Shown one piece after another: positions 34,938 to 43,634 of a DNA stretch of 64,000 bases; positions within the stretch are counted from its first letter, which is position 1, and every line of letters starts with the position of its first letter. The notes under the pieces were generated by a model, which made no database searches, was not told the DNA's origin, and saw only the letters and a list, made by a program, of their open reading frames with translations. A program made the position numbers and the translations under genes. The stretch spans positions 124,001 through 188,000 of the forward strand of contig NZ_JADYWL010000003.1 of assembly GCF_015864825.1 (NCBI RefSeq), in the 5' to 3' direction. The DNA is from Psychrobacter sp. NZS113 (GTDB lineage: Bacteria; Pseudomonadota; Gammaproteobacteria; Pseudomonadales; Moraxellaceae).

Positions 34938-36134
34938 TTAACCACCCAAGCTCATTTTAGGGCCAAACGGTTCATAGTGAACGCTATCCACACCGTGATC
35001 TAATTCCACTAACCCATCAATCATACTTTCCATAAACGGCATTGATCCACATACATAGATATCGGCAGGCTTAGGCAATGTTTCAAGCCATGCAGCATCT
35101 AATAACTGCCCAGACTCAAAGTAAAAAATATGCTTTTCTACGTTTTCAGCCTTCGCGAGTAATGCCTCTACCTGAGTAGAAAAAGCATGATGTGTGGCAT
35201 TTTGGCACGCATAAACCCAGATAATAGGTCGCTTGGGATTGGCCATTACTTGTGCCTCTAACATAGACAGTACAGGTGTAACCCCGACACCGGCACTCAT
35301 CAATACCAACGCAATCTCATTCTGCTGTACCAAATCTTGATTAAGCGCGAAATCACCAGCTGGTGCTGACAGCAATACCGTGTCACCCACTTCTAATTCG
35401 TCATGCATATAGTTAGAGACTAAGCCATGATGCTCATTGCGGTTATCACGTCTAACAGCAAACTGAATGCCTACATCACTACTGGCAGAGTATAAAGAGT
35501 AATGACGCAGCGCAATATGATCGCTGTCTGCCGGATCTGTTTTCACCGTAATATATTGACCAGCAGTTAACTTCAATTTACTCAGGTCAATATCTTGATT
35601 ACTATCTTCATTATCGTTCACTAGCACTACCGTAAAGGCTGCGATATCCTTAGCAGTTGCTACCTTTTCGGTCACTATAAAAGGCGCGAAGCCTTGCCAC
35701 ATCGCTTGCTCATACATGCCATGTTCAATTTGAATAAATATCGAAGCGATCTCATCATAAGCTTCTGTCCAAGCGGTAATGATGTCGTCAGTGGCTGCCT
35801 CTCCTAGCACTTCTTTTATCGCACCGATCAAATGCTTACCGACGATAGGATAATGCTCAGGCAATATCTGTAACGCTCTATGTTTATGGCTAATCTGGGT
35901 CACCTGAGGCAATAGCGTAGCCAATTTATCCAAATGCTTAGCAGCAGCTAATACTGTTGTAGCCAGAGCGGTCTGCTGACGTCCCAATTTTTGATTAGTC
36001 TCATTAAAAATATCTAATAGCTCAGGATGCTCATTAAACATATTTTTATAAAATACGGTGGTAATCGCGACGCCATGCTCTTCAAGTACAGGAACGGTTG
36101 CTGTGACGATTTCTAGTGTTTTTGGTGAAGCCAT
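34938..36134 (-). CDS. hmp: Flavohemoglobin (nitric oxide dioxygenase)
   Basis: 398 residues in three parts. The globin domain (about 1-138) has Tyr29 in TVFYKNMF (B10) and proximal His85 in ISHKHRAL. The FAD domain (about 150-260) has LRHYSLYSA and GLVSNYMHDELEVGD. The NAD domain (about 265-398) has LMSAGVGVTPVLSML and YVCGSMPFMESM. Hmp converts NO and O2 to nitrate. It stands alone on the minus strand. An NsrR-like palindrome 88-110 bp upstream of the start suggests NO-responsive repression. Confidence 0.93.
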   Translation of the reverse strand: MASPKTLEIVTATVPVLEEHGVAITTVFYKNMFNEHPELLDIFNETNQKLGRQQTALATTVLAAAKHLDKLATLLPQVTQISHKHRALQILPEHYPIVGKHLIGAIKEVLGEAATDDIITAWTEAYDEIASIFIQIEHGMYEQAMWQGFAPFIVTEKVATAKDIAAFTVVLVNDNEDSNQDIDLSKLKLTAGQYITVKTDPADSDHIALRHYSLYSASSDVGIQFAVRRDNRNEHHGLVSNYMHDELEVGDTVLLSAPAGDFALNQDLVQQNEIALVLMSAGVGVTPVLSMLEAQVMANPKRPIIWVYACQNATHHAFSTQVEALLAKAENVEKHIFYFESGQLLDAAWLETLPKPADIYVCGSMPFMESMIDGLVELDHGVDSVHYEPFGPKMSLGG

Positions 36135-36221
36135 GTTGTTTCTCAGTGTGTGGTCGAATGGATATATTAAAAAACAGGAGATAAGAATCTTTAAGTAAAT
36201 ATCTTAAATAAGAATACTTAT

Positions 36222-36244
36222 AAGATTCATTTTAAATGAATTTT
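36222..36244. promoter_or_regulatory. NsrR-like operator upstream of hmp
   Basis: AAGATTCATTT-T-AAATGAATTTT (36222-36244) is an 11-1-11 inverted repeat with two mismatched arm positions, close to the known NsrR pattern AAGATGYATTT-N-AAATRCATCTT. Its place in front of hmp, a classic NsrR target, supports the call. Confidence 0.75.
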
Positions 36245-36300
36245 ATCATGTTTTACTCAGCATACCAATGCCGAATTGTCATATTGCTTATTTATAAACA

Positions 36301-36336
36301 AAAAAAAGCAGCCATTATGTTGTCATAACGGCTGCT
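36301..36336 (-). terminator. Intrinsic terminator of the MoxR/CoxE unit
   Basis: Minus-strand stem AGCAGCC (complement of 36330-36336) / GGCTGCT (complement of 36307-36313), with an inner TTATG/CATAA stem, followed by seven T on the minus strand. Confidence 0.85.
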
Positions 36337-36392
36337 ATCATAAGAATTCAATCAGAACTAATAGATTTTATAAATTAGGGTAGATATCAAAA

Positions 36393-37616
36393 CTATCGTG
36401 CTAAGTAACCGGTCATCTCTTCCACACCATGCAAGGTCATGGGATACATCTTGTTATCCACGAGCTTTTTGATTTCAACGATGGTTTGAGTATATTGCCA
36501 ATACGTCGGATTTTCTGGATTGAGCCAAGCCACTTTATCAAAATGATCCAGTACCCTTTTTAGCCATACGATACCCGCCTCGTTATTCATATACTCAACG
36601 CTACCGCCTACCGTCATCAACTCATAGGGTGACATAGACGCATCACCAACGAATATAACTCGATACTCGCGCCCATACTTATTCAGCAGCTCATAGGTTG
36701 GCATTGGTGCGCTATGGCGACGGTTATTGTCTTTCCACACATAGTCGTAAAGACAGTTGTGAAAATAAAAAAACTCTAAGGTTTTAAACTCGTTTTTTGC
36801 CGCAGAAAATAATTTTTCAAGCGCTTCGACATGGACATCCATGCTACCACCTACATCAAACAACATCAGTACTTTGACACGGTTTCGGCGTTCAGCCTGC
36901 AGATGAATATCAAGCACGCCTTTTTTTGCGGTTCGCCTGATGGTCTCTTTGATATCAAGCTCATCAGCACTGCCAGTACGGGCAAACTGGCGCAGATTAC
37001 GTAGCGCCATCTGGATTTGACGTGTACCAAGCTGACTATCGTCGTCTAGATTGCGATATTTACGCTGCTCCCAGACTTTCGCCGCGCTGCGCTTACGTGA
37101 CTCGCCACCAACCCGCACGCCTTCTGGATGATCGCCATAGGCACCGAATGGCGATGTGCCACCTGTGCCGACCCATTTACTGCCACCTTGATGACGTTCT
37201 TTTTGTTCTTTCAGACGCTCTTCTAAGGCCTTCATCAGCTCCTCTAGCGAGCCATATTTTTTGAGTAGTCGACGTTGCTCTTCCGTTAAGTTTTTGGGGT
37301 CTAGTTTTAAATCCAACCACTCCTTAGGAACGTCCGTCAGCTTGGCCAATAGCTCATCCAGATCTAAACTGTCAGCACCTTCGAAATAATCCGCCATTGC
37401 CCGATCGAATTTATCAAAGTGGCGCTCGTCTTTGACCATGCAAAGCCGAATCAAGCGATACATGTCTTCGCGACTGGCAAAAGTAGTCAGTGTTGAATCT
37501 TCGGGATGCGGCTGCATCATCAGCCCCTGCTCAAGCGCAGCATTGAGGTCTAGCAGCTCACGCGTACTGACTGGCACGCCATAAGTACGTAAGGTGTAAA
37601 ATAGTTTTATGAACAT
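36393..37616 (-). CDS. VWA domain CoxE-like protein
   Basis: 407 residues. The N-terminal FYTLRTYGVPVSTRELLDLNAAL is typical of CoxE/YehP-type VWA proteins. A basic/Gln-rich linker follows (about 120-190). The VWA domain contains VKVLMLFDVGGSMDVHVE, a MIDAS-like motif with DVGGS in place of DxSxS, so the first Ser is Gly. A later FVGDASMSPYEL supplies another Asp. Such proteins pair with MoxR AAA+ ATPases as metal-insertion or assembly chaperones. It follows the MoxR gene by 102 bp. No CO-dehydrogenase genes are nearby, so the client is unknown. Confidence 0.85.
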   Translation of the reverse strand: MFIKLFYTLRTYGVPVSTRELLDLNAALEQGLMMQPHPEDSTLTTFASREDMYRLIRLCMVKDERHFDKFDRAMADYFEGADSLDLDELLAKLTDVPKEWLDLKLDPKNLTEEQRRLLKKYGSLEELMKALEERLKEQKERHQGGSKWVGTGGTSPFGAYGDHPEGVRVGGESRKRSAAKVWEQRKYRNLDDDSQLGTRQIQMALRNLRQFARTGSADELDIKETIRRTAKKGVLDIHLQAERRNRVKVLMLFDVGGSMDVHVEALEKLFSAAKNEFKTLEFFYFHNCLYDYVWKDNNRRHSAPMPTYELLNKYGREYRVIFVGDASMSPYELMTVGGSVEYMNNEAGIVWLKRVLDHFDKVAWLNPENPTYWQYTQTIVEIKKLVDNKMYPMTLHGVEEMTGYLAR

Positions 37617-37718
37617 AGGATACGCATCACTTATTGGCTGATATGGTTATGATTTGGCATTGGCTCTCATGTTTATCGTGACTACTTTTTATCATAGCTA
37701 CAACGCCCATGCTCATAT

Positions 37719-38582
37719 TTAACGGCGCATCATATTGGCAAAGCGTTGTAATAGACTCACATCGGCCTCGTTTTTAAGCAGTGCACCATATAGTGGCGGA
37801 ATGGACTTTTCACCACGCAAGTTTTCTTCTAACTCTGCTTGTGCCATATCATCAGCAAGCAATAGCGTTAGCCAATCGACCAATTCAGACGTTGATGGTG
37901 GCTTTTTAAGACCCTGAATATTACGCAGCTTATAGAAGATATCGAGCGCATCATTGACCAGTTTTTCTTGAATATCAGGAAAATGCACTTCGATAATTTG
38001 GCGCATGGTTTCTTCTTCAGGGAAATCAATATAATGGAAGAAGCAACGACGCAAAAATGCATCTGGCAACTCTTTTTCATTGTTCGATGTAATAATCACT
38101 ACTGGGCGCTGCGCTGCGGTAATGGTTTCGCCCGTCTCATAAACATAAAATGACATCTTATCCAGCTCATGCAGCAAATCATTTGGGAACTCGATATCGG
38201 CTTTGTCAATCTCATCGATCAGCAGCACACTGCGCTCTGTGCTGGTGAATGCATCCCACAGTTTGCCTGGCTTGATATAGTTGGCAATGTCATAGACCTT
38301 ATCGTCACCCAGTTGTGAGTCTCGCAGGCGCGATACCGCATCATACTCGTACAACCCTTGCTCAGCTTTGGTAGTCGATTTGACATGCCAAGTAATAAGC
38401 GGCATACCTAAACTCTCTGCCACCTCTTCGGCCAGTAGCGTCTTACCTGTACCCGGCTCACCTTTGATCAGTAGCGGCTTTTGTAGCGTCATCGCTGCAT
38501 TTACCGCCAGCTGTAAATCATCAGTAGCAATATAACTACTGGTACCGGTAAAGCTTTTCTTAGTGTTGTCAGTCGTGGTCAT
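37719..38582 (-). CDS. MoxR-family AAA+ ATPase
   Basis: 287 residues. Walker A is in LLIKGEPGTGKTLLAEEVA (about 34-52), Walker B in VLLIDEIDKAD, sensor 1 in VIITSNNEKELPDAFLRRC with the arginine finger. It resembles CoxD/MoxR chaperones, which remodel or mature protein complexes with a VWA partner, here the gene immediately downstream. The minus-strand start has no better in-frame alternative. The promoter presumably lies in the 362-bp gap 38583-38944, where I see only AT-rich sequence and a terminator. Confidence 0.9.
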   Translation of the reverse strand: MTTTDNTKKSFTGTSSYIATDDLQLAVNAAMTLQKPLLIKGEPGTGKTLLAEEVAESLGMPLITWHVKSTTKAEQGLYEYDAVSRLRDSQLGDDKVYDIANYIKPGKLWDAFTSTERSVLLIDEIDKADIEFPNDLLHELDKMSFYVYETGETITAAQRPVVIITSNNEKELPDAFLRRCFFHYIDFPEEETMRQIIEVHFPDIQEKLVNDALDIFYKLRNIQGLKKPPSTSELVDWLTLLLADDMAQAELEENLRGEKSIPPLYGALLKNEADVSLLQRFANMMRR

Positions 38583-38835
38583 AATCGAGTCTCAGTTATT
38601 GTTATACATTAAGGCTGTTAGGGGCTATCAAATAAGAGCCATCAAATTATTAAAACTAATCGATGGAAAATAAGCAATCATTTAGATTAGCACAGCCTTG
38701 TTCATTGCCAAAATACTCATGCGTTCGCGATTGCTAAACTTCGTAATTATTAAAGTTATTGATCAATAAAATTCTTGATTAACAAACATAGTATAACTTT
38801 CTCGTTATAGGTAGAGCATCTCACATAAAAATCTC

Positions 38836-38865
38836 AAAAAAAAAGACACGCAAGGTGTCTTTTTT
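38836..38865. terminator. Bidirectional intrinsic terminator
   Basis: An A-tract and AGACAC (38844-38849), GCAAG loop, GTGTCT then TTTTT (38855-38865). It lies downstream of the membrane-protein gene on the minus strand. Confidence 0.85.
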
Positions 38866-38944
38866 ATAAAGTCTTATTTTACTACTCCAGCGGTTTGAAT
38901 TATTTATAAAGCACTTACTATTAACAACCGCTTTATAACTTATC

Positions 38945-39577
38945 CTATTTATCCGTCTTGGAACTTTTAGTTAAGCTACTGTCTTTCTTTAGGCTGACAT
39001 CTGTTTCGACCTTAGCGGCTAAAGGCGTTTTACTAGACTGTAGCGTGTCATCATGCTGTTCAGTCAACGTAGTACTTCCTGCCAAATAACTGCCTGTTGT
39101 CAGCTGCATCGTCGCTTGCGTATCTTCTGCACTGCTTCTACGTGCTTTGTCTAGACTTGACTCAAAAGCACCACGAATGAGTTGCCAGATAAAACCAACG
39201 AACAAGCCTGCCACTAATACCACTAATATCGGTACCATATTAGCTATCGCACCAGCAAAGTCTTTCATCATAAAAGCATAAACCACATTGATGCTGGCTG
39301 GTGCCAATACACTAGGATCGTTTAGGGCAGTACCAGGTGCTAATAAAACAGCAAACAGTGCCATCCAACTCATACCGCCCAGCGGTTTCGGTAGCATACG
39401 AGCGACCAACAACCATAATACCAATACGATAACGACACCGCCAAGGTAAGCATACATTGGTAAATCGGCAGGCGGCACGTCTTTGACCATCTGCCCCCAC
39501 CAAATAGCAACCTCACCGAGAATATCACTGATGGCTTCTAACGGTAAGAGATGTACGATATTTTTTAACCAGTCCAT
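38945..39577 (-). CDS. Conserved hypothetical inner-membrane protein
   Basis: 210 residues from ATG 39575-39577 (MDWLKNIVHLL). About three to four membrane helices: YAYLGGVVIVLVLWLLVARM, MSWMALFAVLLAPG and IANMVPILVVLVAGLFVGFIW. The last 65 residues are a polar, Ser/Thr/Lys-rich cytoplasmic tail (SSLTKSSKTDK). I prefer this start because the longer frame to 39688 adds a polar leader before the first helix. Function unknown. Confidence 0.65.
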   Translation of the reverse strand: MDWLKNIVHLLPLEAISDILGEVAIWWGQMVKDVPPADLPMYAYLGGVVIVLVLWLLVARMLPKPLGGMSWMALFAVLLAPGTALNDPSVLAPASINVVYAFMMKDFAGAIANMVPILVVLVAGLFVGFIWQLIRGAFESSLDKARRSSAEDTQATMQLTTGSYLAGSTTLTEQHDDTLQSSKTPLAAKVETDVSLKKDSSLTKSSKTDK

Positions 39578-39836
39578 ACGCGTTTCACTATTTGCGTTTA
39601 TAAATTGTGCGTCTTTTCGTTTTTGCAGGCAGACAGTAGATACTGCCTTACTATAATCAGTAACAACGAATACATCATCGACATGCACACTTGATAGGTC
39701 GCTAGTTTATCACGACTCTCTACCAAAATGCATGTGACCAAATGTTTACTAAACGTTTTATTAATTGCTTTCTAAGGAACTCGTCTCAAGGATTCATCTA
39801 AAATTACCTTGCAACCATTTCCTTAAAATAAGGACA

Positions 39837-40157
39837 CTAGTCGTAAATATTATCTTGCGCTTCACGGGCACGTAGCTCAGCTTGGCGGCGCATGACATCT
39901 TGCGGCGGCATCTGCACAAAATAGCCTTGTGACTCTAGTTTTGCCAATACTTCTGCTTTATCAACACGGGCTAGCGTTGGCGTAGCTGCCAAATCTAAAT
40001 GCATAACAAACTTACTACGGCCTAAGCCTGCACGGAAATCTTTGGGCAAGACGCCCAACCAATCCCTAATCTCATCGGTATCATCTGGATAATCAGGGCG
40101 AGCAATATAGACGTACATATCGTCATGTTTTGGAAATTTATAAATATCGCAATGCAT
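39837..40157 (-). CDS. YcgL-domain protein
   Basis: 106 residues, typical for the YcgL (DUF709) family: MHCDIYKFPKHDDMYVYIAR, FGxP-like VLPKDFRAGLGRSKFVMHLDL and the C-terminal QGYFVQMPPQDVM. Function unknown; in other gammaproteobacteria it often neighbours rnd, which here lies about 7 kb away. Confidence 0.85.
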   Translation of the reverse strand: MHCDIYKFPKHDDMYVYIARPDYPDDTDEIRDWLGVLPKDFRAGLGRSKFVMHLDLAATPTLARVDKAEVLAKLESQGYFVQMPPQDVMRRQAELRAREAQDNIYD

Positions 40158-40400
40158 AAAAACAACCTATCAGAAACTATCGCCATAGGTTAGCATATTT
40201 TGGGCGATTATCAGTAGTCGCTTTATGTTTTGGTCTCGGTAATCGCCCCACATTCACTGCAATTTCACAGACGTAAAAACCGTCTATTTATTGATACTTG
40301 TACTGATTGCCCTCTCAAAAAGCCATTTTTGCCAAAATTATCCACTTTAATGCGGTTCATGTCTTGTAAAAATAGTATTAACCTTTCATAATAAAAGCGT

Positions 40401-40730
40401 TTTTCAGGAGAGAGTCTGTAAGCATCCACCTCGTATCAAACCGCATTGGTCATACGATGTATATAATTGCTATACGACCACCGAAGGCGCATCTACCCTG
40501 CCAATCGCTCAGGTAAAAGGACTGAAAAACACATGTCATTATTGTTTAGTTAAACGCCATCAAGCGTGTATAACTCAAACATTAGGCATAACAAATCTGG
40601 AGAGCGGTAAAGCGGACGACGTTTTACCCACCGAAGGGGAGAAAATACGCTATCATCAATAGCAGGTTTAGATTGAAAACCACATAATGATGATTCGTGT
40701 TGAAAATCTCAGGTCACAGGACAGATAGGG
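40401..40730 (+). promoter_or_regulatory. Tandem glycine riboswitch upstream of gcvT
   Basis: Two glycine aptamers can be read. Aptamer 1 (about 40404-40528) has GGAGAGAG, CCACCGAAGGCGCA and CTCAGGTAAAAGGACTGA. Aptamer 2 (about 40595-40727) has TCTGGAGAGCGG, CCCACCGAAGGGGAGAAAA and CTCAGGTCACAGGACAGA. These are the conserved core segments of the class. Aptamer 1 has an extended stem (CTCGTAT/ATACGA region) and the linker is about 65 nt, longer than is usual. Downstream, AAACCG...CGGTTTTCTATTTATTTTTT (40739-40788) may be the expression platform. The rest of 40158-40400 shows nothing else. Confidence 0.93.
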
Positions 40731-40903
40731 CTATTGCTTAAACCGACGTTCAGCGTCTGTTTGGTCTACGGTTTTCTATTTATTTTTTGTGCCACCCTTT
40801 GATGTAATACTTGCGCCTTGCAGTGTTGCTTCTCACTACTATGATAATGCGCATCCGTTTCTATACTTTTTGAGTATGACTGATGTACACATAAGGATTT
40901 GTT

Positions 40904-42082
40904 ATGACCGATACTCAAGATAACCAAGCTCAAAATCAAGCGCCTCAACGCACTCCTCTATATCAGTCTCACGTCGACAGCGACGGCAAACTGGTGGATT
41001 TCTCTGGTTGGGAATTACCGATTCATTATGGCTCACAAATAGAAGAGCATGAAGCCGTTCGTACTGATGCAGGTATGTTTGACGTCTCACATATGGTCGT
41101 GGCTGATATCAAAGGCAGCGATGCAAAAGCATGGCTACAGAAACTGCTGGCCAATGATGTTGAGAAGCTAAAAACCGTTGGTAAAGCCCTCTACTCTGGT
41201 ATGTTAAATGAGCAAGGTGGTGTCATCGATGATTTGATCGTCTACTTGATGAATGAAGAAGCCACTGAATACCGTATCGTCTCTAATGCTGCCACTCGCG
41301 ATAAAGATATGGCACAGTTCCATAAAGTCGCCGAAAGCTTTGACATTACTATCACTGAGCGCCCTGAGCTTGCGATGATTGCTGTTCAAGGTCCAAACGC
41401 AGTAGAAAAACTGGCACAAGCCAAACCTAGCTGGGCAGATACCTTAGCAGGACTCAAGCCTTTCGTTGGTGCAGACTTAACAGATATCGAAGGCACAGAT
41501 TGGTTCGTCGCGCGTACGGGTTACACAGGTGAAGATGGTGTCGAAGTCATTATGCATGGTGATGATGCACCCGCATTCTTTGAGCAATTAAAAGCCAATG
41601 GCATCAGACCTGCAGGCCTCGGTGCGCGTGATACCTTACGCATGGAAGCCGGCATGAACCTATATGGCCATGATATGGACGACTCCATCAGCCCTTATGA
41701 ATGCAACATGGGCTGGACACTGGCATTAAAAGACGAGCGTGACTTCGTCGGCCGCACTGCCATGGTTAGCAAACGCAAGCAGTCAAAAGGTGACAACACT
41801 GCAATGAAGCAAGTGGGTCTACTACTAACGACTCGCGGCGTATTGCGTGAAGGCATGACAGTGACCATCAATCAAGGCACAGACAATGAGCAGACTGGTA
41901 TCATTACCAGTGGTACATTCTCCCCTAGCCTCAAAAACTCAATCGCGATTGCCCGTATTCCTGCCAGCATATCAGACGATGACAACGTCCAAGTTGATCT
42001 GCGCGGCAAAGGTAAATTCGTTGATGTACGCGTTCTTAAACTACCGTTTGTCCGTAATGGCAAGCAGCAGTTTGACTCATAG
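40904..42082 (+). CDS. gcvT: Glycine cleavage T protein (aminomethyltransferase)
   Basis: 392 residues. It transfers the methylene carbon from lipoyl-GcvH to tetrahydrofolate and releases ammonia. Signatures: [30 protein letters not shown] (catalytic Asp region), [46 protein letters not shown] and the C-terminal [22 protein letters not shown] precedes the ATG. First gene of gcvT-gcvH-nitroreductase-gcvP under the glycine riboswitch. Confidence 0.95.
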   Translation: MTDTQDNQAQNQAPQRTPLYQSHVDSDGKLVDFSGWELPIHYGSQIEEHEAVRTDAGMFDVSHMVVADIKGSDAKAWLQKLLANDVEKLKTVGKALYSGMLNEQGGVIDDLIVYLMNEEATEYRIVSNAATRDKDMAQFHKVAESFDITITERPELAMIAVQGPNAVEKLAQAKPSWADTLAGLKPFVGADLTDIEGTDWFVARTGYTGEDGVEVIMHGDDAPAFFEQLKANGIRPAGLGARDTLRMEAGMNLYGHDMDDSISPYECNMGWTLALKDERDFVGRTAMVSKRKQSKGDNTAMKQVGLLLTTRGVLREGMTVTINQGTDNEQTGIITSGTFSPSLKNSIAIARIPASISDDDNVQVDLRGKGKFVDVRVLKLPFVRNGKQQFDS

Positions 42083-42166
42083 GCTTTATAAATTCTATTA
42101 TTAGCCTCTATTAGATTTAGCTTTACTATTCTTGTTAATTAACCTCTATCACGTAGGAGAGAGACC

Positions 42167-42547
42167 ATGAGCAACATCCCAGCAGAACTAAAATACATTG
42201 CCAGCCACGAATGGTTACGCTTAGAAGACGACGGCACTATCACTGTTGGTATCACTGACCACGCTCAAGACCTACTGGGTGACGTGGTATTTGTTGAATT
42301 ACCAGACGTCGGCGACATCATCGCTGTTGATGACGAAATCTCAGTGGTTGAATCAGTAAAAGCTGCTTCTGACGTTTATGCCCCTATCTCAGGTGAAGTT
42401 GTGGAAATCAACGAAGCACTAGAAGATGATCCTGAAATCATCAACTCTGACCCATATGGTGAAGGTTGGTTCTTTAGAATGAAGCCTGACAACATCGCTG
42501 ACTACGAAGCATTACTGACTGCTGATGAGTACGAAAACGAGCTGTAA
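42167..42547 (+). CDS. gcvH: Glycine cleavage H protein
   Basis: 126 residues, the standard length. GcvH carries the lipoyl arm between GcvP, GcvT and the L protein. The lipoylated Lys is about residue 65 in [16 protein letters not shown]. Other family phrases are [34 protein letters not shown] and [10 protein letters not shown] strong TAGGAGAGAG box precedes ATG 42167. It follows gcvT by 84 bp. Confidence 0.96.
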   Translation: MSNIPAELKYIASHEWLRLEDDGTITVGITDHAQDLLGDVVFVELPDVGDIIAVDDEISVVESVKAASDVYAPISGEVVEINEALEDDPEIINSDPYGEGWFFRMKPDNIADYEALLTADEYENEL

Positions 42548-42767
42548 TATCAGCCTGACACTCTAATCTACTAGCAGCGCTAGGGTTAGAGGTCACTATT
42601 TATCAAATCTTATTACGTCGAAAACTCGAATGATGGCAGATACTGGCAGCAGCTGGTATCTGTACGCTTTATTCTCAAAACCTGCATACCGTTTATTACT
42701 TCCAACCGCTATTTGATTTATTCGTATCAATCACTTGTCAGATGATATTGAAGAAGTGCACTCAATA

Positions 42768-43568
42768 ATGACTCAAGTTGATCACTCAATCCCCAGCATG
42801 GATCCTAATATGAGCACCAACACTGACCTTAAAGACAATATGGCAACGCCTACTCATACACCGCAGCTACAGGCGTTTCGCGACGTGGTTGAATCACGCC
42901 GTTCTGTTCGTCGTTTTACGGACACGCCCATACCTAATGATGTATTAGCAGACTGTTTGCGTTTGGCCATGTTAGCGCCGAACTCTAGCAATCTACAGCC
43001 GTGGGAATTCTATGTCATCGATGATGCTGATAATCGCAAACGTGCGGTAAAGAACTGCATGAATCAAAACGCGGCAAAAACATCAGCACGCCTGATCGCG
43101 GTCGTGGCTCGTACTGATATCTGGCAAAGTCATGCTCAGCAAATCCTACGTGAATACCCTGACAAGCCTGTACCAAAAAAGGTCAAAGACTACTATACCA
43201 AAGTCGTCGCACTGGACTTTTTACGGGGTCCAGTTAATGTGGTATCAGCGGCTAAATGGGGCGCAACTCAAGTGGTCAGACGCTTAAAAGGTCCGATTAA
43301 ATCGCCTTACTATACCTTTGAAGACACCAAAAATTGGGCAACCAACAACACCTCGCTCGCTGCTGAGAACCTGATGCTAGCACTCAGAGCACACGGTTTT
43401 GACAGCTGTGCGATGGGCGGCTTCGATGAGCCTGCCATGAAGCGACTATTAGGTTTAAACAGCGATCAACATATCATTATGATGATTGGTGCTGGCGAGC
43501 GTGCTGATAATGGTGTCTACGACACCCAGTACCGCTTTGATCAAGATCAGTTTGTGCACTACGTCTAA
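42768..43568 (+). CDS. Nitroreductase-family protein inside the gcv operon
   Basis: 266 residues from ATG 42768; an in-frame TTG at 42735 and an ATG at 42840 (just before the conserved domain) are alternatives, none with a clear ribosome-binding site. FMN-dependent nitroreductase fold: VVESRRSVRRFTDTPIPNDV (FMN-phosphate site), LAPNSSNLQPWEFYVI, and SLAAENLMLALRAHGFDSCAMGG. Family members reduce nitro compounds, quinones, flavins or enones with NAD(P)H. It lies between gcvH and gcvP on the same strand, which is unusual; a link to glycine cleavage is not established. Confidence 0.85.
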   Translation: MTQVDHSIPSMDPNMSTNTDLKDNMATPTHTPQLQAFRDVVESRRSVRRFTDTPIPNDVLADCLRLAMLAPNSSNLQPWEFYVIDDADNRKRAVKNCMNQNAAKTSARLIAVVARTDIWQSHAQQILREYPDKPVPKKVKDYYTKVVALDFLRGPVNVVSAAKWGATQVVRRLKGPIKSPYYTFEDTKNWATNNTSLAAENLMLALRAHGFDSCAMGGFDEPAMKRLLGLNSDQHIIMMIGAGERADNGVYDTQYRFDQDQFVHYV

Positions 43569-43634
43569 TGCACTACGCCGTTATTTTTAGTTAATCTCTT
43601 TACTACTTTATTACTCCCTTAATCAAGGACTATC

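Noticed and set aside
40766..41090. Minus-strand short frames over the gcvT start
   Set aside because: They overlap the riboswitch platform and the conserved GcvT N-terminus and have no independent support.
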